NCBI GenBank assembly: GCA_023548195.1
Contig: JAJHZJ010000694.1
Span: 2,356,001 to 2,420,000 of the forward strand
Reading direction: 5' to 3'
DNA: 64,000 nt
From: Bettongia penicillata ogilbyi
Lineage: Eukaryota; Chordata; Mammalia; Diprotodontia; Potoroidae
Made by a program: the position numbers and the translations under genes. The notes beneath the pieces are model-generated. The model saw nothing but the letters and a program-made list of their open reading frames with translations, was not told the origin of the DNA and did no database searches. Positions 23,126 to 35,114 of this stretch are shown here, in pieces. Position 1 is the first letter of the stretch; the number at the start of each line of letters is the position of its first letter.

Positions 23126-23639
23126 ACCCACAAAAATTGATTGGATCAGGAGACTAATGGCTTAAGTCACTGATATCACCCCTGAGTTGTCTGGAAATAG
23201 TCACAAGGAGGTCACAGTCATCAGATCAAAGAGTATAGTAATAAGGATTTTTGTGGGGAGAGTGGGATAATTCCATCTTTGGTATACCTAAGCTAATTTA
23301 TTAAGCAGCATATACCACATCTATTTATTCATAATTATTCTGTCTTTTATTCTTTCTACTTTCCCTTCTTACTCGTCTGTTCATAATGTGTTATAGCCTG
23401 CTCACATCACACATCTTTCCAGTGACCTCTAGGTGACACTCATTTTCAATTCCTCAGAGACTATAGTGTTCCATATCTTATAATCATGCCACAACGCTAG
23501 ATGAATGTTGGTATTTTGAATGGGCCTTTGTTTCAGGGAAAAACTTGAGGTTATTAAAAAAACACCCACACAACTTCACAATTTCACAAAGGTTATCTAA
23601 CCCACTCTTCTACCATTGTTCAATTCTAGGTCTAAGGTG
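23126..23639. other. unassigned sequence
   Basis: Nothing recognised before the modular array. Confidence 0.5.
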
Positions 23640-24860
23640 TTATCCATTTTTCTAAGATTTTATATACATGTATATATATATATATATATACACACATGCA
23701 TAATAATAGCAGTCATCATAATAGCTAACATTTATATAGTGCTTGCTATGTGCCAGGTATTATGTATATGGATATACATATGTTGTGTTTATCCATGGAC
23801 ATACATATATGTAAAATTGGACAGAAAAACCTACACAGACTCTCTGTTGGTATATATATATATATATGCATATATGTATATGTATATATATATATATTCA
23901 TTTATACATGCATTTAAAATACGCACATATGTGGATACAGCTTGTCAGTATATTTGTGTAAGTATGTGTGTATGTGTATGGACATACACACAGACAAATT
24001 AGTTGTATGTTTTCTTTCCAATTTCATATAAAAAATGTGTGCTTAGAAAACCTATCTAACTTATCTGTCAGTATATATATTTATGTATATAGTGGGTACA
24101 TATTGTTTAGATCACATACACATGAAATTGGACAGAAAATTTATGTAGTTTATTTGTCTCTGTGTACATATAAGCTGTATTCATATGTGTGTAAATTTAG
24201 AGGTATATAATATATATGCTAACAGATAAACTATATAGGTTTTCTATACAATAAATATCTGTATAAACAGATAAAATTGTAGCTTTTATACACATACACA
24301 TATGAATTTGGACAGAAAACTTATGTAGCTTGGAAAATTTATATAGTCAGTACATATCCACATTTACACACACACACACACATACTGACAGATAAGTTTT
24401 ATCCATACACACATGCAACTGTATTCACATATGTGTATATATATGTATGTATGTATGTATTACATACCAACAAATATGCTGCATGCACTTGTGGTTCAAT
24501 TTCATATATACTATACATATATATATGTGTGTGTGTGTGTGTACTTATGCATACTTATGTATATTGTGTATATCTACCCATCTATATATGAAATCTTACA
24601 GAGACACTGAAATTGGATAACTCCTTGGGTTTTGTGTATATACACATACATGTAGGCACATATATGCATATATATACTATATCTATATAGGTATAGAAAT
24701 ATACATAAATGTGTATAGGAATATATGCATGTGCCTGTATATAAATGCAGGCATGCACCTGTATGTCACATGCATGTGTACATGCATGCACACACGTGTG
24801 TGTATTCAGGAGGCCCTGAAATGTTCCCAGACTAGATACAATCAGCAGAGTCATTCACAA
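23640..24860. repeat. AT/TG-rich array with a repeated GAAATTGGACAGAAAA module
   Basis: Besides (TA)n and (TG)n runs, a distinct module recurs: sense at about 23814, 24123, 24304 and 24610, inverted at about 24008-24028 (TTTTCTTTCCAATTTCATA) and 24499-24512. The module is often followed by TTATGTAG and a CTGTCAGTA / CTGACAGATAA motif. Offsets within each half (0, about +203, about +310; then 0, about +197, about +306) suggest an old 490-base duplication. A short antisense MIR piece (AGTGCTTGCTATGTGCCAGG) lies at 23710-23765. ORFs here are composition artefacts. Confidence 0.75.
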
Positions 24861-24989
24861 ACACAATCATCTGGAGCACATCACCACATTACAGGGAATC
24901 CCTCTTGAGCTTGGCCCTGTGTTAAAGCTCCTTCACACAGATGAATCCACAGAGGAACGATAGGGGTGCTTTCTACCATTTCAATTGCA

Positions 24990-25130
24990 CACTGAGGTTA
25001 ACTAAGATTTATTAAGCACCTACTATGTGCAGAGTATGGTGCTAGGCATGAGGAGAGGCACAGAGATGACTTTGATATGATCTCTTCTCTCACAGAGCTT
25101 GAAGTTCGGTGTTTTCCTGTGTAGCAGAGA
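24990..25130 (-). mobile_element. L2 3' end, antisense
   Basis: GATTTATTAAGCACCTACTA, GGTGCTAGGCATGAGGAGAG and CTCACAGAGCTTGAAGTTC. Confidence 0.75.
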
Positions 25131-25194
25131 TTTGACATAGATATGAATAACTAGAAGGCAAAATTAAACAGGACAAGATCCTAAGAGCCTTAAA

Positions 25195-25415
25195 AGCAGC
25201 ATAACAAAATGGAAAGAATGCTGTACTTGAAACCAAAAAAAAAAACAAACCGCAGTCTAAATCCTTCCTTCTCTAATTGTGGTATGACCTTGGGTGAGTC
25301 TGTTAACCTCTTTAAGGACAAGTTTTCCTTATCTACGAAATGAAAATGACAAGATTTACCTCACAGGGTATTATGAGGATCAATGAGATAATGTCAGTAG
25401 GAAGAAACAATCATT
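25195..25415 (+). mobile_element. MIR SINE, sense
   Basis: ATGACCTTGGGTGAGTCTGT and CTCACAGGGTATTATGAGGA then TCAATGAGATAATG. An internal A11 run lies near 25233. Confidence 0.8.
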
Positions 25416-25479
25416 TCTGGCAAGGAGACATCAGCGCGAGTTGCTTGAAAGAGCTGACATTTGTACTAGTTCTTGAAGG

Positions 25480-25790
25480 CATATACTCCTTGGTCATCTT
25501 CCTTATCTGCCTTGATGCTCCAACTCAAGTGGCCTTCTCTGATTCTTCCAGAGAACTGTGTTCTCTTCCACCTTGATTCTTCCCAGAACATTTTGTCCAG
25601 ATTTTTCCTTTGCCTCCATTACTTTCTCTCTCATGTTACCCTTGTTCTTGTATGTGTGATAGTCTCCACCTTTCCCACCCTACCTCTCAAGTAGGATGTA
25701 AGTTCTTTGAGACCAGGGACTGTTTCACTCCAGAACTTAGCATTGTACCTTCCATTTTGGAACTTGATAAAAGTTGAGTTGAATTTAATG
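25480..25790 (+). mobile_element. L2 3' fragment, sense
   Basis: Short hydrophobic ORF remnant followed by GTAAGTTCTTTGAGACCAGG and ACTGTTTCACTCCAG, the usual L2 3' order; diverged. Confidence 0.6.
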
Positions 25791-25809
25791 GAATAAGGGA
25801 AAACAAAGG

Positions 25810-25995
25810 GATCTGGGTAAGCTTCTAGGCAAAGAAGTAGGGGGAAAGGGAGGCTGAGAGTAGAGTAAGCTAAAATTGAAAAGTAGGGTGATGCTAAACT
25901 ATAGAGGGCACTGAATTCCCAGTTCAACAATCTGGTCTTTATTTGATATGCAACAGGGAGGTTTTGAGTATAGTGACATGGCTGGATCTGTGAAT
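25810..25995 (-). mobile_element. L2 internal fragment, antisense
   Basis: CAGGGAGGTTTTGAGTATAG then TGACATGGCTGGATCTGTG parallels the L2 text at 32040-32090 in the same orientation. Confidence 0.55.
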
Positions 25996-26034
25996 AAGGT
26001 GGTTTACAATAGTAATAGCTAACAGGTAGCACTT

Positions 26035-26280
26035 TGTTGTCGTCCAGCTATGTCCAACTCTTTGTAACACCATGCGGAATTTTCTTGACAAAGATACTGG
26101 CGTGGTTTGCCATTTCCCTCTCTTGTTCATTTTGTAGAGGAGGAAACTAAGGTAAACAGAGTGAAATATCTTGCCCAGGGTTACTCTGCTGCTAAGTGTC
26201 TGAAGCCAAATTTGAACCTATGAAGGCTGAATCTTCTCCTTTCTAAGCTCTGTGTGTTACACCACCTAGCTGCCCTGGCA
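26035..26280 (-). mobile_element. MAR1-type SINE, antisense, nested in MIR
   Basis: RTE-like tail in antisense (TGTTGTCGTCCAGCTATGTC, ACTGGCGTGGTTTGCCATTT), core and head ending CACCTAGCTGCCC. Target duplication TAGCACTT at 26027-26034 and 26281-26288. Confidence 0.88.
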
Positions 26281-26291
26281 TAGCACTTAAG

Positions 26292-26360
26292 GATGTATAC
26301 ACACACATACATACACATACACACATATACATATATATATATACACATATGTATAATATA
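26292..26360. repeat. CA/TA microsatellite
   Basis: (ACAC)(ATAC) mixture grading into (TA)n, inside the split MIR. Confidence 0.9.
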
Positions 26361-26550
26361 GTTTTATTTGATACAACAACCCTGTGAAGTAGCCGTAATA
26401 ATTTTTGAGATACCTTTTACAGATGAGGAAACTAAGGCTGAAAGATTAAATGACTTGCCGAGAGTCATGAATCCAATGTCTGAAGTAAGATTTGCACTCT
26501 GACCTTGCTGACTCAGAGGCTATACATACTCTATCCACTACTCAGCCTCA

Positions 26551-27817
26551 GTACCACAGGTATCTCTGTATCCTAATTAAGGTGGCCATAGTGTGAAGGA
26601 TGGATTGGAGGACTTAGGGAGCATTAAGGTAAGGGAACTGGCTATAATCATAGCCTGAGTAATGAGACCCTGTACTTGGATGGTGGCTGTACAACCCTAG
26701 CATGATTGGTCATCAATTAACAGAAAACAGAGTGATGGGAGCGGTGAGGCAAATGGGACGCAGAAGCGGAATGGAGAAGAGGACAAGGGGGAGTGAGGAA
26801 GGCTTGGAACTAGGCCAATGTGCCTAGGGTCTTGGTCATCCAAGAAGCGGGAGGGGAGCCTTAGAAGTCTTGCAGGAAAAGACACTGAAAGGGGAGTGGC
26901 AAAAACAAAGGCACCAAAGACAAACATTGTTTACTTTACAATTTTGCCCCTGGGACTGGCTCTGGTCATAGGTGCCATTGAAAGGCATAGACAGAGGACA
27001 ATAACTGCAAAGCTATCTTAGGGATATTTATATCTTACAGATGGCATATCTATTCTCATCTCTTAATATTTTCCTTAATTGAGATGTCATTGCCTAAAGA
27101 CATTTCCATTTTGTGTTGATAAAAGCCACGTTGAAAGTGATTAAATATATGACTATATTTAATCATATCTCAATATGTTTAATGTGACCAAATCCACCGC
27201 ATTCCATTCAAAAGTACAGATGAGCTCATGCAATTCACAATGTTCCCATCTGTTCCAGATTGGAAGAAAACCATTTAGTTGGACAAAGAAAAATACATTT
27301 TGTATCAACTTAATACCGAACAGATTTTGTGACATACTTAAATTGCTTTTAATAATCTACAAATATCAGAGAGCCTAATGAACTCAAGAAGATAGCCATC
27401 TTATCAGAGAAAAAAATGTCCCATGTTTTTATCTTTTGCAGGGATGATAGAAATAAAAAAAAGATGTGCTGAGGCTTTAGAAATTCTATCTGAGAGCTCT
27501 GAAGAGTCAATCGTTAATTTTGCAGCGTGCAGCATATTTTCCAATTTATGACCATGGACAATCATTTTCAGGCCAAAAGTCAGAGTCGATTTTTCCACAG
27601 ATGAGGAGGGGCTCTCCACTAGTCATTCCCATTAATAAGAGAGGCACATAAATCTTTGAAATTCCATTGGAAGAGGATCCTCAAACAGGCACCAGAAAAT
27701 GTCATTCAGGGACATCTGAACCCATCGGGATTTTCTGTTCAGAGTTGATCTCCACTGTAATCTGTTACTTGGTCTTAATAAATGAATGTCTTAAGTAATC
27801 CAGAAGCATCATAATCA
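26551..27817. other. unassigned, little repeat signature
   Basis: No gene could be supported. ORFs up to 76 codons lack domains. The stretch at 27020-27620 is AT-rich with no transposon hallmark and is a candidate for non-repeat host sequence. Confidence 0.5.
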
Positions 27818-28010
27818 TAAGTTCATAATTTAGATATAGAAGGGGCCTCACCTGGTTCAACCCCCTCAATTTACAAGTGCAAAAACTTAAATCCAGGTAG
27901 TTTAAGTGATTTGCCCAAGGTCCCACAGGCAGTGAGAGACAGAATTTGGATTTGAACTCAGGTCCCCCACCTCCCAATTCCACATGCTTTCCACTGCATC
28001 AAAACAGTTC
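27818..28010 (-). mobile_element. MIR SINE, antisense
   Basis: AACCCCCTCAATTTACAAGT, GATTTGCCCAAGGTCCCACA and TTTGGATTTGAACTCAGGTC. Confidence 0.8.
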
Positions 28011-29044
28011 TATTCCTTTACAGCTATGAGGCATTCCTGACTTTTAAGCACTTCATGAATGTAAAGGGTTTTTTTCTTTTTTAAATTTTAAGCCATCTAA
28101 GGTCAACTCTGCCTGTCTAAATGATGCCAAAATGGCCAATTTGGTGGTTTGTTTGTGTTTTTTTCTTTTGCTGAATTGACTCATTATTTTGGCATTGTGT
28201 AGACAGACACATTCTCTAGCTCCTAAGAGTGGGGTGGAGAAAATTCTTCAGAGTAAAATGATCCTTTCTGGTCCTGTCCTCACCATCAAATGCTCCAGTG
28301 GGAAGTGAATTCTTCGGTTGGGCAGCTTCAGGACACAAGGTAATTTTCGAAAGACTTTTGGTAAAATAGATCTTGAAAAATGTTCCCCTTATGACACTCC
28401 AGCTATAAAAGCATAGGGACTGGGGAGCAGAAATATTGTTCCTGTTCTAGGGCCAAAGAAAGGGTGAAAAAGGCAGAATCAGAGACTATCCAGTCACGCA
28501 TCATCCTACATACAGAGATAGGAAGATAACTTAACATCCCTGACCTTTGGCCCCATTTGTTAGCTTCTAAACTGTTACTTTCCTCAGTCTGAAAGATATT
28601 TTCATGATGCATGAGTCATAGGCTTTTGAATGTCTATATTTTCTATGTATCATGTCTGGTAACTGGGCTTTCAGATTTGACTATGATGCCTTTGGGACTC
28701 TACTGAATGTATTCAAGAATTCCCCCTTTTATCTTACCCAGGATGTGGGTGGATGAGGAAGTAGTGGCAAATGATATTATGTATTCCTTTGGCTGGTGTT
28801 AGGAAAAAACTTTTTCATTCAGCCATTTACATCTAGCAGATAGGGTATTAAAAATAGAATGTGCTTTAGGATCTCTTCACCTTCTGCAAACCTCTGAGAC
28901 ATGTTGGGTAGTGGAGTGAGAAAAGGAAAATCCCTTTTTTCAGTGTTAGACAGAAATATGTTGCTCAAATAAGAAATGATTCCAAGGTGCTTTAAAGATA
29001 AGTTATAAGTGATTTTAGGCAGATATGCTGTGATAATGTAATGG
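28011..29044. other. unassigned sequence
   Basis: No gene or repeat recognised over about 1 kb. Confidence 0.5.
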
Positions 29045-29175
29045 AAAGGGTACAAGGATCACCTTGGATGATCTGAGTTCAAATCCTGCTTCTGACACAT
29101 AATAGCTATGTGACCCAGGGCAATTAATTTAACCTCTCAGGAAGCCCTAGAAAGCTCTTTAAGATGCTGAGCTAC
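29045..29175 (+). mobile_element. MIR SINE, sense
   Basis: GATCTGAGTTCAAATCCTGC and GCTATGTGACCCAGGGCAAT; truncated at the 3' side. Confidence 0.8.
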
Positions 29176-29667
29176 AAAAAAAGATTCTCTTCTGCATCAG
29201 AAGTAGGATTTGTATACCAAGGTTTTCCCACACAAATGGAATCACAAGTCTGGACCCCTCCACTCCCAAAAAGCTAAAAACAAGATATAGATTGTGTTAA
29301 CACGTGTATTCCTTTCCTGAAAGATCCTAGATTCCCACTTCCTGTTTCAAAATGTCCTCCTCTGTGAGTAACTTTCGAATAGTGAAGACATCCTTTATGT
29401 ATGGTGACCATATGGCCTGAATTTTCTGGGAAAGCCCCATTACAAGAAATTAAAGTACTTAAAAGTATTTTTTAACAGTTTTTGCCAAAGGAATGTCCTT
29501 TGCCAGACTGTGTATCCTGAGTTTTGATCCAGAAAATATGGTCCCCATATCTCTAAGTGGAAGTAACATTTGGTTCTTCAGGATTCTCATTCCATGTAAG
29601 AGAGGTCTCCAAAGTAGAGTATGTGAACACCATGTAAGATTGTCTACTAGGGAGTGAGATGAAAACA
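29176..29667. other. unassigned sequence
   Basis: Nothing recognised. Confidence 0.5.
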
Positions 29668-29915
29668 TGAAACCACCTGTGATGCAGGGGATAGACCCCT
29701 GGGTCTCAGTCAGAAAGACCTGAGTTCAAAGCTGGCCTTTGATACTTACCAGCTGGGTCACCTTGGGCAAGTCACTTAACCTCTGTTTGCCTCAGTTTCC
29801 TCAATTGTAAGTTAAGAACAATAATATTTTGCAGAGTTGTGAGGATAAAATGAGATGATATTTGTAACAGTGTTTAGCATAGGGCCAGGCACATAGTTGA
29901 TGTTACCAAATGTTT
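29668..29915 (+). mobile_element. MIR SINE, sense, nearly full length
   Basis: GACCTGAGTTCAAAGCTGGC, CACCTTGGGCAAGTCACTTA, GTTTGCCTCAGTTTCCTCAA and the L2-like tail CAGGCACATAGTTGATG. Confidence 0.85.
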
Positions 29916-30149
29916 ATTTCTCTCCTCCCCTTCTTCTCTATTAGGACAGAGGAGAGTAATACAACCATCCAGCCCATTTGTGGTGTCACTTAATTCTGCT
30001 GTTCTTCTCCCCCCTCTTACTGTATGTGCCCATTGTGTTGAATGGTCGGATAGAGGCACCTCCCCTCTTCAGTCAGGAAGGCAGTAAGGTAGACAAGCAA
30101 TATTTTTTGACTTAGCCCATGAGAATAAGAGAGGCTCCTAATGGGCCTG

Positions 30150-30300
30150 AAATGCTTGATCAACCAATCAAGAAGCATTTATTAAATGCCTACTATATTC
30201 CAGAAACTGTTTTAGATACTAGAGACACAATTACATGATCCCTAGTCCTAAGGTACTTACATTCTAATGGGGAAGGGGAGAAGACAAGTATGTATAAAAA
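30150..30300 (-). mobile_element. L2 3' end, antisense
   Basis: AGAAGCATTTATTAAATGCC and CTTACATTCTAATGGGGAAG. Confidence 0.8.
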
Positions 30301-30489
30301 CATATACAGCATAAAGTGAATTCAGATACATATATATTCATATACAAATGTGTATATTTGTATGTGAAAGCCTTCACTGATGTAGAGTACCAGCAGTTCT
30401 TCTGTAACTTATAGTCTTAAAAAGAGCTTAGAGGCCCCCTCCCTGCCCCCCACACAACAGTTAAATGAAAAAAATGCAAGTGTAATGAA

Positions 30490-30750
30490 TGGTACTAGCC
30501 AATAAGTCTAGTATCGGCATGCTTGACTAATACAGTGCCCCATGTGGAAGATTCTGGCGAACTTGATTTTATGACAGTTGTGATGAAATACAATTGAAAT
30601 GCCTTGGAGAGACTTTGAAAAATATGACGACATTCTGTAACTGGTTCCAGTACACCAGCCACGTGTTAGACAGCAGCCTCTTTGATTGGCTGCATTTGTG
30701 GAACAGAGCTAGGGTCACCTTCAAAAGGACTTAGTTGACCTCAGTGCTGT
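30490..30750. repeat. unclassified dispersed repeat, copy B
   Basis: Ordered matches to 21736-22065 (see that entry). It shares GAAATGCCTTGGA and TAACTGGTTC plus flanking blocks in the same strand and order. Confidence 0.6.
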
Positions 30751-31224
30751 CCCTTTCTCTCTGTCCCTCTCTATCTGTCTCTCTCTTTATGCCTGTGTCT
30801 CTGTTTCTGTCTCTCTTTTCATTGGACCTACAGTCTTGGATTGATTCCTTTACTGAAGGGTCCTGGTGAGAGGACATCCCAAAAGGATAAAGGCCTTGGA
30901 CCCTCTACTTCTGAGGCTCACAGGTAGATCCATGAGGATGGGCCAAGTTCTTTGCCTTCTTTGGCATTTGTCATTTTGTTTTAGGTCATTATATTGAAGG
31001 TAGATTTTATGAGTTTCAATAGTTCAGGAAAATGAACTGCTGGGTATCTGGGCATTCAGCCACCTAGGAGTACAGAAGGAAGGTTTAGGCTAAATTTTGC
31101 TTCCACCCTGAAATCAAGGTGGAATCTGGCTCAGAAGCAGCTATGACAAAGACTCATGTGGCAGTGATGACACATTTGAATCTGAACTTGGGACCAATCC
31201 TATACAGAAACTGTTATCTGAGCC
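30751..31224. other. unassigned; CT-rich patch at 30750-30820
   Basis: CTCTCTGTCCCTCT-type low-complexity sequence, then nothing recognised. Confidence 0.5.
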
Positions 31225-31405
31225 TACTCTCCCCAAGAGACTAAGATGTTATCATTATACCTATTTTACAAATAAGGAAATCAAGGCAGACAGGGATCAA
31301 GTGATTTGCCCAGGGTAACACTCCTAGTGACTGAAGCTGGATTTGAACTTGGGTCTTCCTGACTTTAGACCCAGCACTTTATCTACTGTACCACCTAGCT
31401 GTCTC
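31225..31405 (-). mobile_element. MIR SINE, antisense
   Basis: ACCTATTTTACAAATAAGGA, GATTTGCCCAGGGTAACACT and TACTGTACCACCTAGCTGTC. Confidence 0.88.
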
Positions 31406-31984
31406 TAACAGTGAATTCTGAGTTGATAGCATTAAGGGAGAGACATCCCAACGATCATCCCCCAGGATACCCCTATAACCCTTAGAAAGAGATGTAACCC
31501 TGCCTCTGGATTAATGACTTCAGTGGGGTGACTCTATCTACATAAATAATTTGATTACAAAATTGAAAGGCCCATGTAAGGTATGTCGATTTATTGGTGA
31601 ACACTTGGTAGAGAAGATATACCCACATATTTTAATTTATGCATTTATTGTCCAATCAGGGCATGTACATATTTTTCTTGGGGTCCAGGTGAAGTGAACA
31701 GGGCTTTAGATTGCTCTCAGTCAGGAGAGTTCATCTCATCAGCATAGGAGGTTGTATGATTGGCTGCCATTTTGTCTCAGGTATGCCTCAACAGGTGGGC
31801 AAGGCTTCCAACTTCACTGTTGAGATCTCAGGGTTGGTGTCAGTACATGGGTAGTCTGTGAGGGATTTAGGCAGAGTCCCTTTGCCCCATTTCCTCTTCC
31901 CACCAATCTTGCTTAGGATGGGGCTAGTGTAGCTGGAGAACTCCTCTAGGCAGGGCTAAGTTATAACAGTGTTTTAAAAGCTAA
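31406..31984. other. unassigned sequence
   Basis: No gene or repeat recognised. The near-palindrome around 31990-32020 (AAACTCTTCTGTTTAGTTTG) marks its right edge. Confidence 0.45.
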
Positions 31985-33950
31985 ACAGAAGATAAAATAC
32001 AAACTCTTCTGTTTAGTTTGTATTTTATATTAGAGGTAATAGGAAATTATTGAAGTTAGTTGAATAGAGGAGTCACATGGTCAGATCTGCACTTAAGGAG
32101 AATTACTTTGACAGCAGTATATAGAACACACTAGGGTGGTGAGAGATTTGAGGCAGGAAGACGATTAGGAGAATGTTGCAATAATCTAATCCAGAAGTGA
32201 TGAGGGGCTGAACTAAGAAGGTGGCTGTATGAATAGAGAGACTGGGGGGAAGGGAGAGATGGAAAAGCAGAAATAACAAGATTTGACAACTCATGCATAT
32301 GTGGGGTAAGGGAGAGAGAGGAGTTGAGGACGATGGCAAGATTAGAAACCTGAGTCATTGAAAAGATGGTGGTGCTTTCAACAGAAATAGGAGTTTGGAA
32401 GAGAAGAGAGTTTTAGAGAGAGAGAATAAGTTTAGTTTTAGACATGCAGAATTTAAATGTGTCTGGGACATCCCATTTGAAATATCCAAATGGTGACTGT
32501 TGATGCTGAATTTCAGAGGAGAGACTCAAACTGGATATATAGATCTGGGAGTCATCAGCACCAAGATAGTAACTAAACAGATAAGAGTCAATGAGAGAGA
32601 CAGAAAGACATGGAGAACAGGAGGAAATAAGGGGGGGGAGAGATCAGAGAGAGTGAGACAGAGAGAGGGAGAGATGGAGACAGAGAGACAAAAAGAGACA
32701 GGGCGGGGGAATATATATAGAAGGGAAGAGAAGAGAGCAAAGGACAGCATCTTGGGCAACACCCAAAATTAGGAGGAGACTGCTAAAGATGGATGATGAA
32801 CCAGCAAAAGAAACAGAGAAGGAAAAATCAGACAAAAAGGAAGCAAATCAGAGAGTAGCATCAGGGAAACTCAGAGAGGAAAGAAAATCCAAGAGCAAAG
32901 GGTGGTCAGCAGTGTCAAATGTAGCAAATGCATCCAGAATGACTGAGAAAAGGGCATCAGATTGGGCAAGTAATAGATTATCTGGTAACCTTGGATTTCA
33001 GTTGAATGTAGAGGTCAAAAGCCAGACTGTATCATGTGGAAGAGAGAGTGACAGAAGAAGAGGTGAAGGTAATTGAGTTTAGATAATATTTTAAAGGCGA
33101 TTAACCAAGGAAAGGAGAAGAGAGAGGGTGGTAGCTTAAGGGAATAGTAAAGTCTATTGAAAATAAAAGTTATTGTTTCCCTAAGGGCAGAGGAGACTTG
33201 AATATGTTCAAATGCAGTAGGGAAGGCACTAATTGACAGGGGAAGTTGAAGGTTGGAGGAGTGAGGTTAATTGAGAATACAATCTGCTGTGGAAGATGGG
33301 AGGGGATGGGAGGAAGGACACACGGCAAGGAGAAGGGCCATCTCATTTTCATAGACTAGAGAAAGGAGGTAAGAGTGGGAGATGATGGCAGTGGGTTTTG
33401 AGATGAATGGAAAAGAATGAGTTCACATCAAGTGGTCTCATTTTTCAACAAAGTAAAAGAGGGAAGGTCAGTTGAAAAAAGAGAGAATGGGAATAGAAAG
33501 GAATGTGGAGAACTTGAGGAAGAAAGAGGTTTGAAACACCTTCTGTGAGGTGTGAGATAGGAAATTAATTAGGGAGGAACAAAAGGACGTTGGATAACAT
33601 GAAATTATGATATTCTGAAGACGCTCAGTTGTGGGGTGTCCTCCAGCTTCATTCAGCAGTTCTTGTGGAGGAGCAGAGAAAATGGGTGAGCAGAATTCAG
33701 GGTTGAGGTCTGGCAAGAGAAATTCAAGGCTAGGACAAGGGGGAAAGGGATTCCAAAGCAGTTCCTCTCAGTGGTCCCCAGGAAGACAAAGTGCCTTCCT
33801 TCCAGGCTTGGGAAGAGAAGAAATAAGGCAATTCTGGGAAGTAGAGGCAAAGCAGGAGTAGCAATGGAGGTGGGAGTGAGCAACAGCAGTCTCTAGAAAG
33901 AGATAAGAAGTAGAGGGAGTTGCTGCTGCCAGTCAACTTGAGGACAAGGC
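31985..33950 (-). mobile_element. L2-clade LINE, antisense, about 2 kb of RT region
   Basis: On the minus strand the text runs through an RT motif-A remnant DAFATFDTADHPLLLDFL (about 32900-32935), later NSSLSLTPHMHELS (about 32290-32330) and LITSGLDYCNILL (about 32165-32210), then L2 3' UTR. The order and motifs fit the L2/CR1 group. Numerous stops; a GA-rich microsatellite interrupts it near 32580-32715. Confidence 0.7.
32580..32715. repeat. GAGA-rich low-complexity tract
   Basis: AGAGAGACAGAAAGACA-like purine repeat in the antisense L2. It generates opposed pseudo-ORFs. Confidence 0.85.
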
Positions 33951-34213
33951 GACCAAGAACCAAAGTCACTCTATTCTGCAACCCAGCTTCCAAGACACAC
34001 CCCATCTGATAGACTGTCAGATAGCTTGGAAGTAAGTTCAACACAAAGAAATCATGACCGATGTGAGCATCTTGCCATCTCCCTTGCTGTGGTCCCCTTC
34101 TTCTTCTTACAAAAAAGCAAAAAACAGAAGCACAGCCATCCTCCAGACCCGAAGAAACCATGCACCGGCAATCATGGTATCAGGGAAAATGGAAAACTAC
34201 TACCTGAATTTTA
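33951..34213. other. unassigned; holds left target duplication of HAL1 copy 3
   Basis: CTACTACCTGAATTTTA at 34197-34213 is the left copy of a 17-bp target duplication. Confidence 0.7.
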
Positions 34214-35114
34214 TTTTTTATTTTTTTTTAAATTTTATTTATTTATTTATTTAACTTTTTACATTCATTTTCACAAAATTTTGGGTTCCAAATTTTCTCC
34301 CCTTTTATCCCCTCCCCCCACCCCAATACCCCAAGCATCTAATTTTCCCTATCTCCAATCTGCCCTCTCTTCTGTCATCCCTCCCTTCTCTTGTCTCCAT
34401 CTTCTCTTTTCTCCTGTAGGGCCAGATGACTTTCTATTCCTCATTAACTGTATGTCTTCTTTCCTAGTAGCAATAGCAATACTAAACAGTTGTTCCTAAA
34501 ACTTTGAGTTCCAAATTCTCCCCATCCATCCCTCCCCACCCATTCCCTTTGGGAAGGCAGGCAATTCAATATAGGCCATATCTGTGTAGTTTTGCAAATG
34601 ACCTCCCTGATAGTCGTGTTGTGTAAGACTAACTGGATTACCCTCCATCCTACCCTGCCCCTCATTGTTTCTCTTCTATCTTTTGACCCTGTCCCTCCCC
34701 GTGTTGACTTCAAATTGCTCTCTCCTCCCTTTGCCCTCCTTTCCATCATCCCCCCCCTTGCTTATCTCCTTCTCCCCCACTTTCCTATACTGTAAGATAG
34801 GTTTTCATACCATAATGAGTGTGCATTTTATTCCTTCCTTTAGTCAAATGTGATGAGGGTAAACTTCTTGTTTTTTTTTTTTTTCTCAGCTCTCCTCTTT
34901 TTCCCTCCACTAAAAAGTCTCCTACTTGCCTCTTAAATGACATATAATTACCCCATTCCATTTCATCCTCTTTCCTCCCACTACATTTCTCTCTCACCAT
35001 TTACCTTAATTTCTTTTAAAATATGGTCCAGCTAGTGCTTGGGGTGAAATTCAAATGTGCTTTCCGCGCCGCCCGCCTGCTAATCAATGTGACCTTTAGT
35101 TCGGGTGGTGTGGT

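Larger units (their letters stand above)
26005..26550 (-). mobile_element. MIR SINE, antisense, split by MAR1
   Basis: Begins AGTAATAGCTAACAGG, is interrupted at 26035-26280, and resumes with GCACTTAAGG, a CA/TA-rich expansion (26292-26360) and the core ACCTTTTACAGATGAGGAAA to TCTATCCACTACTCAGCC. Confidence 0.8.

Noticed and set aside
23640..24860. CRISPR-like repeat-spacer array
   Set aside because: Motifs occur in both orientations at uneven spacing in a vertebrate microsatellite region.
32526..32835. Opposed ORFs rich in Ser/Leu and Arg/Glu
   Set aside because: They arise from the GAGA-rich tract inside the antisense L2.
35013..35040. Splicing of element RNA as the cause of the ORF1 deletion
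   Set aside because: The acceptor side reads AG before GACC in copy 2, but the donor side shows GGGAGG or GGGCTG in the sister copies and no GT, so microhomology deletion is simpler.
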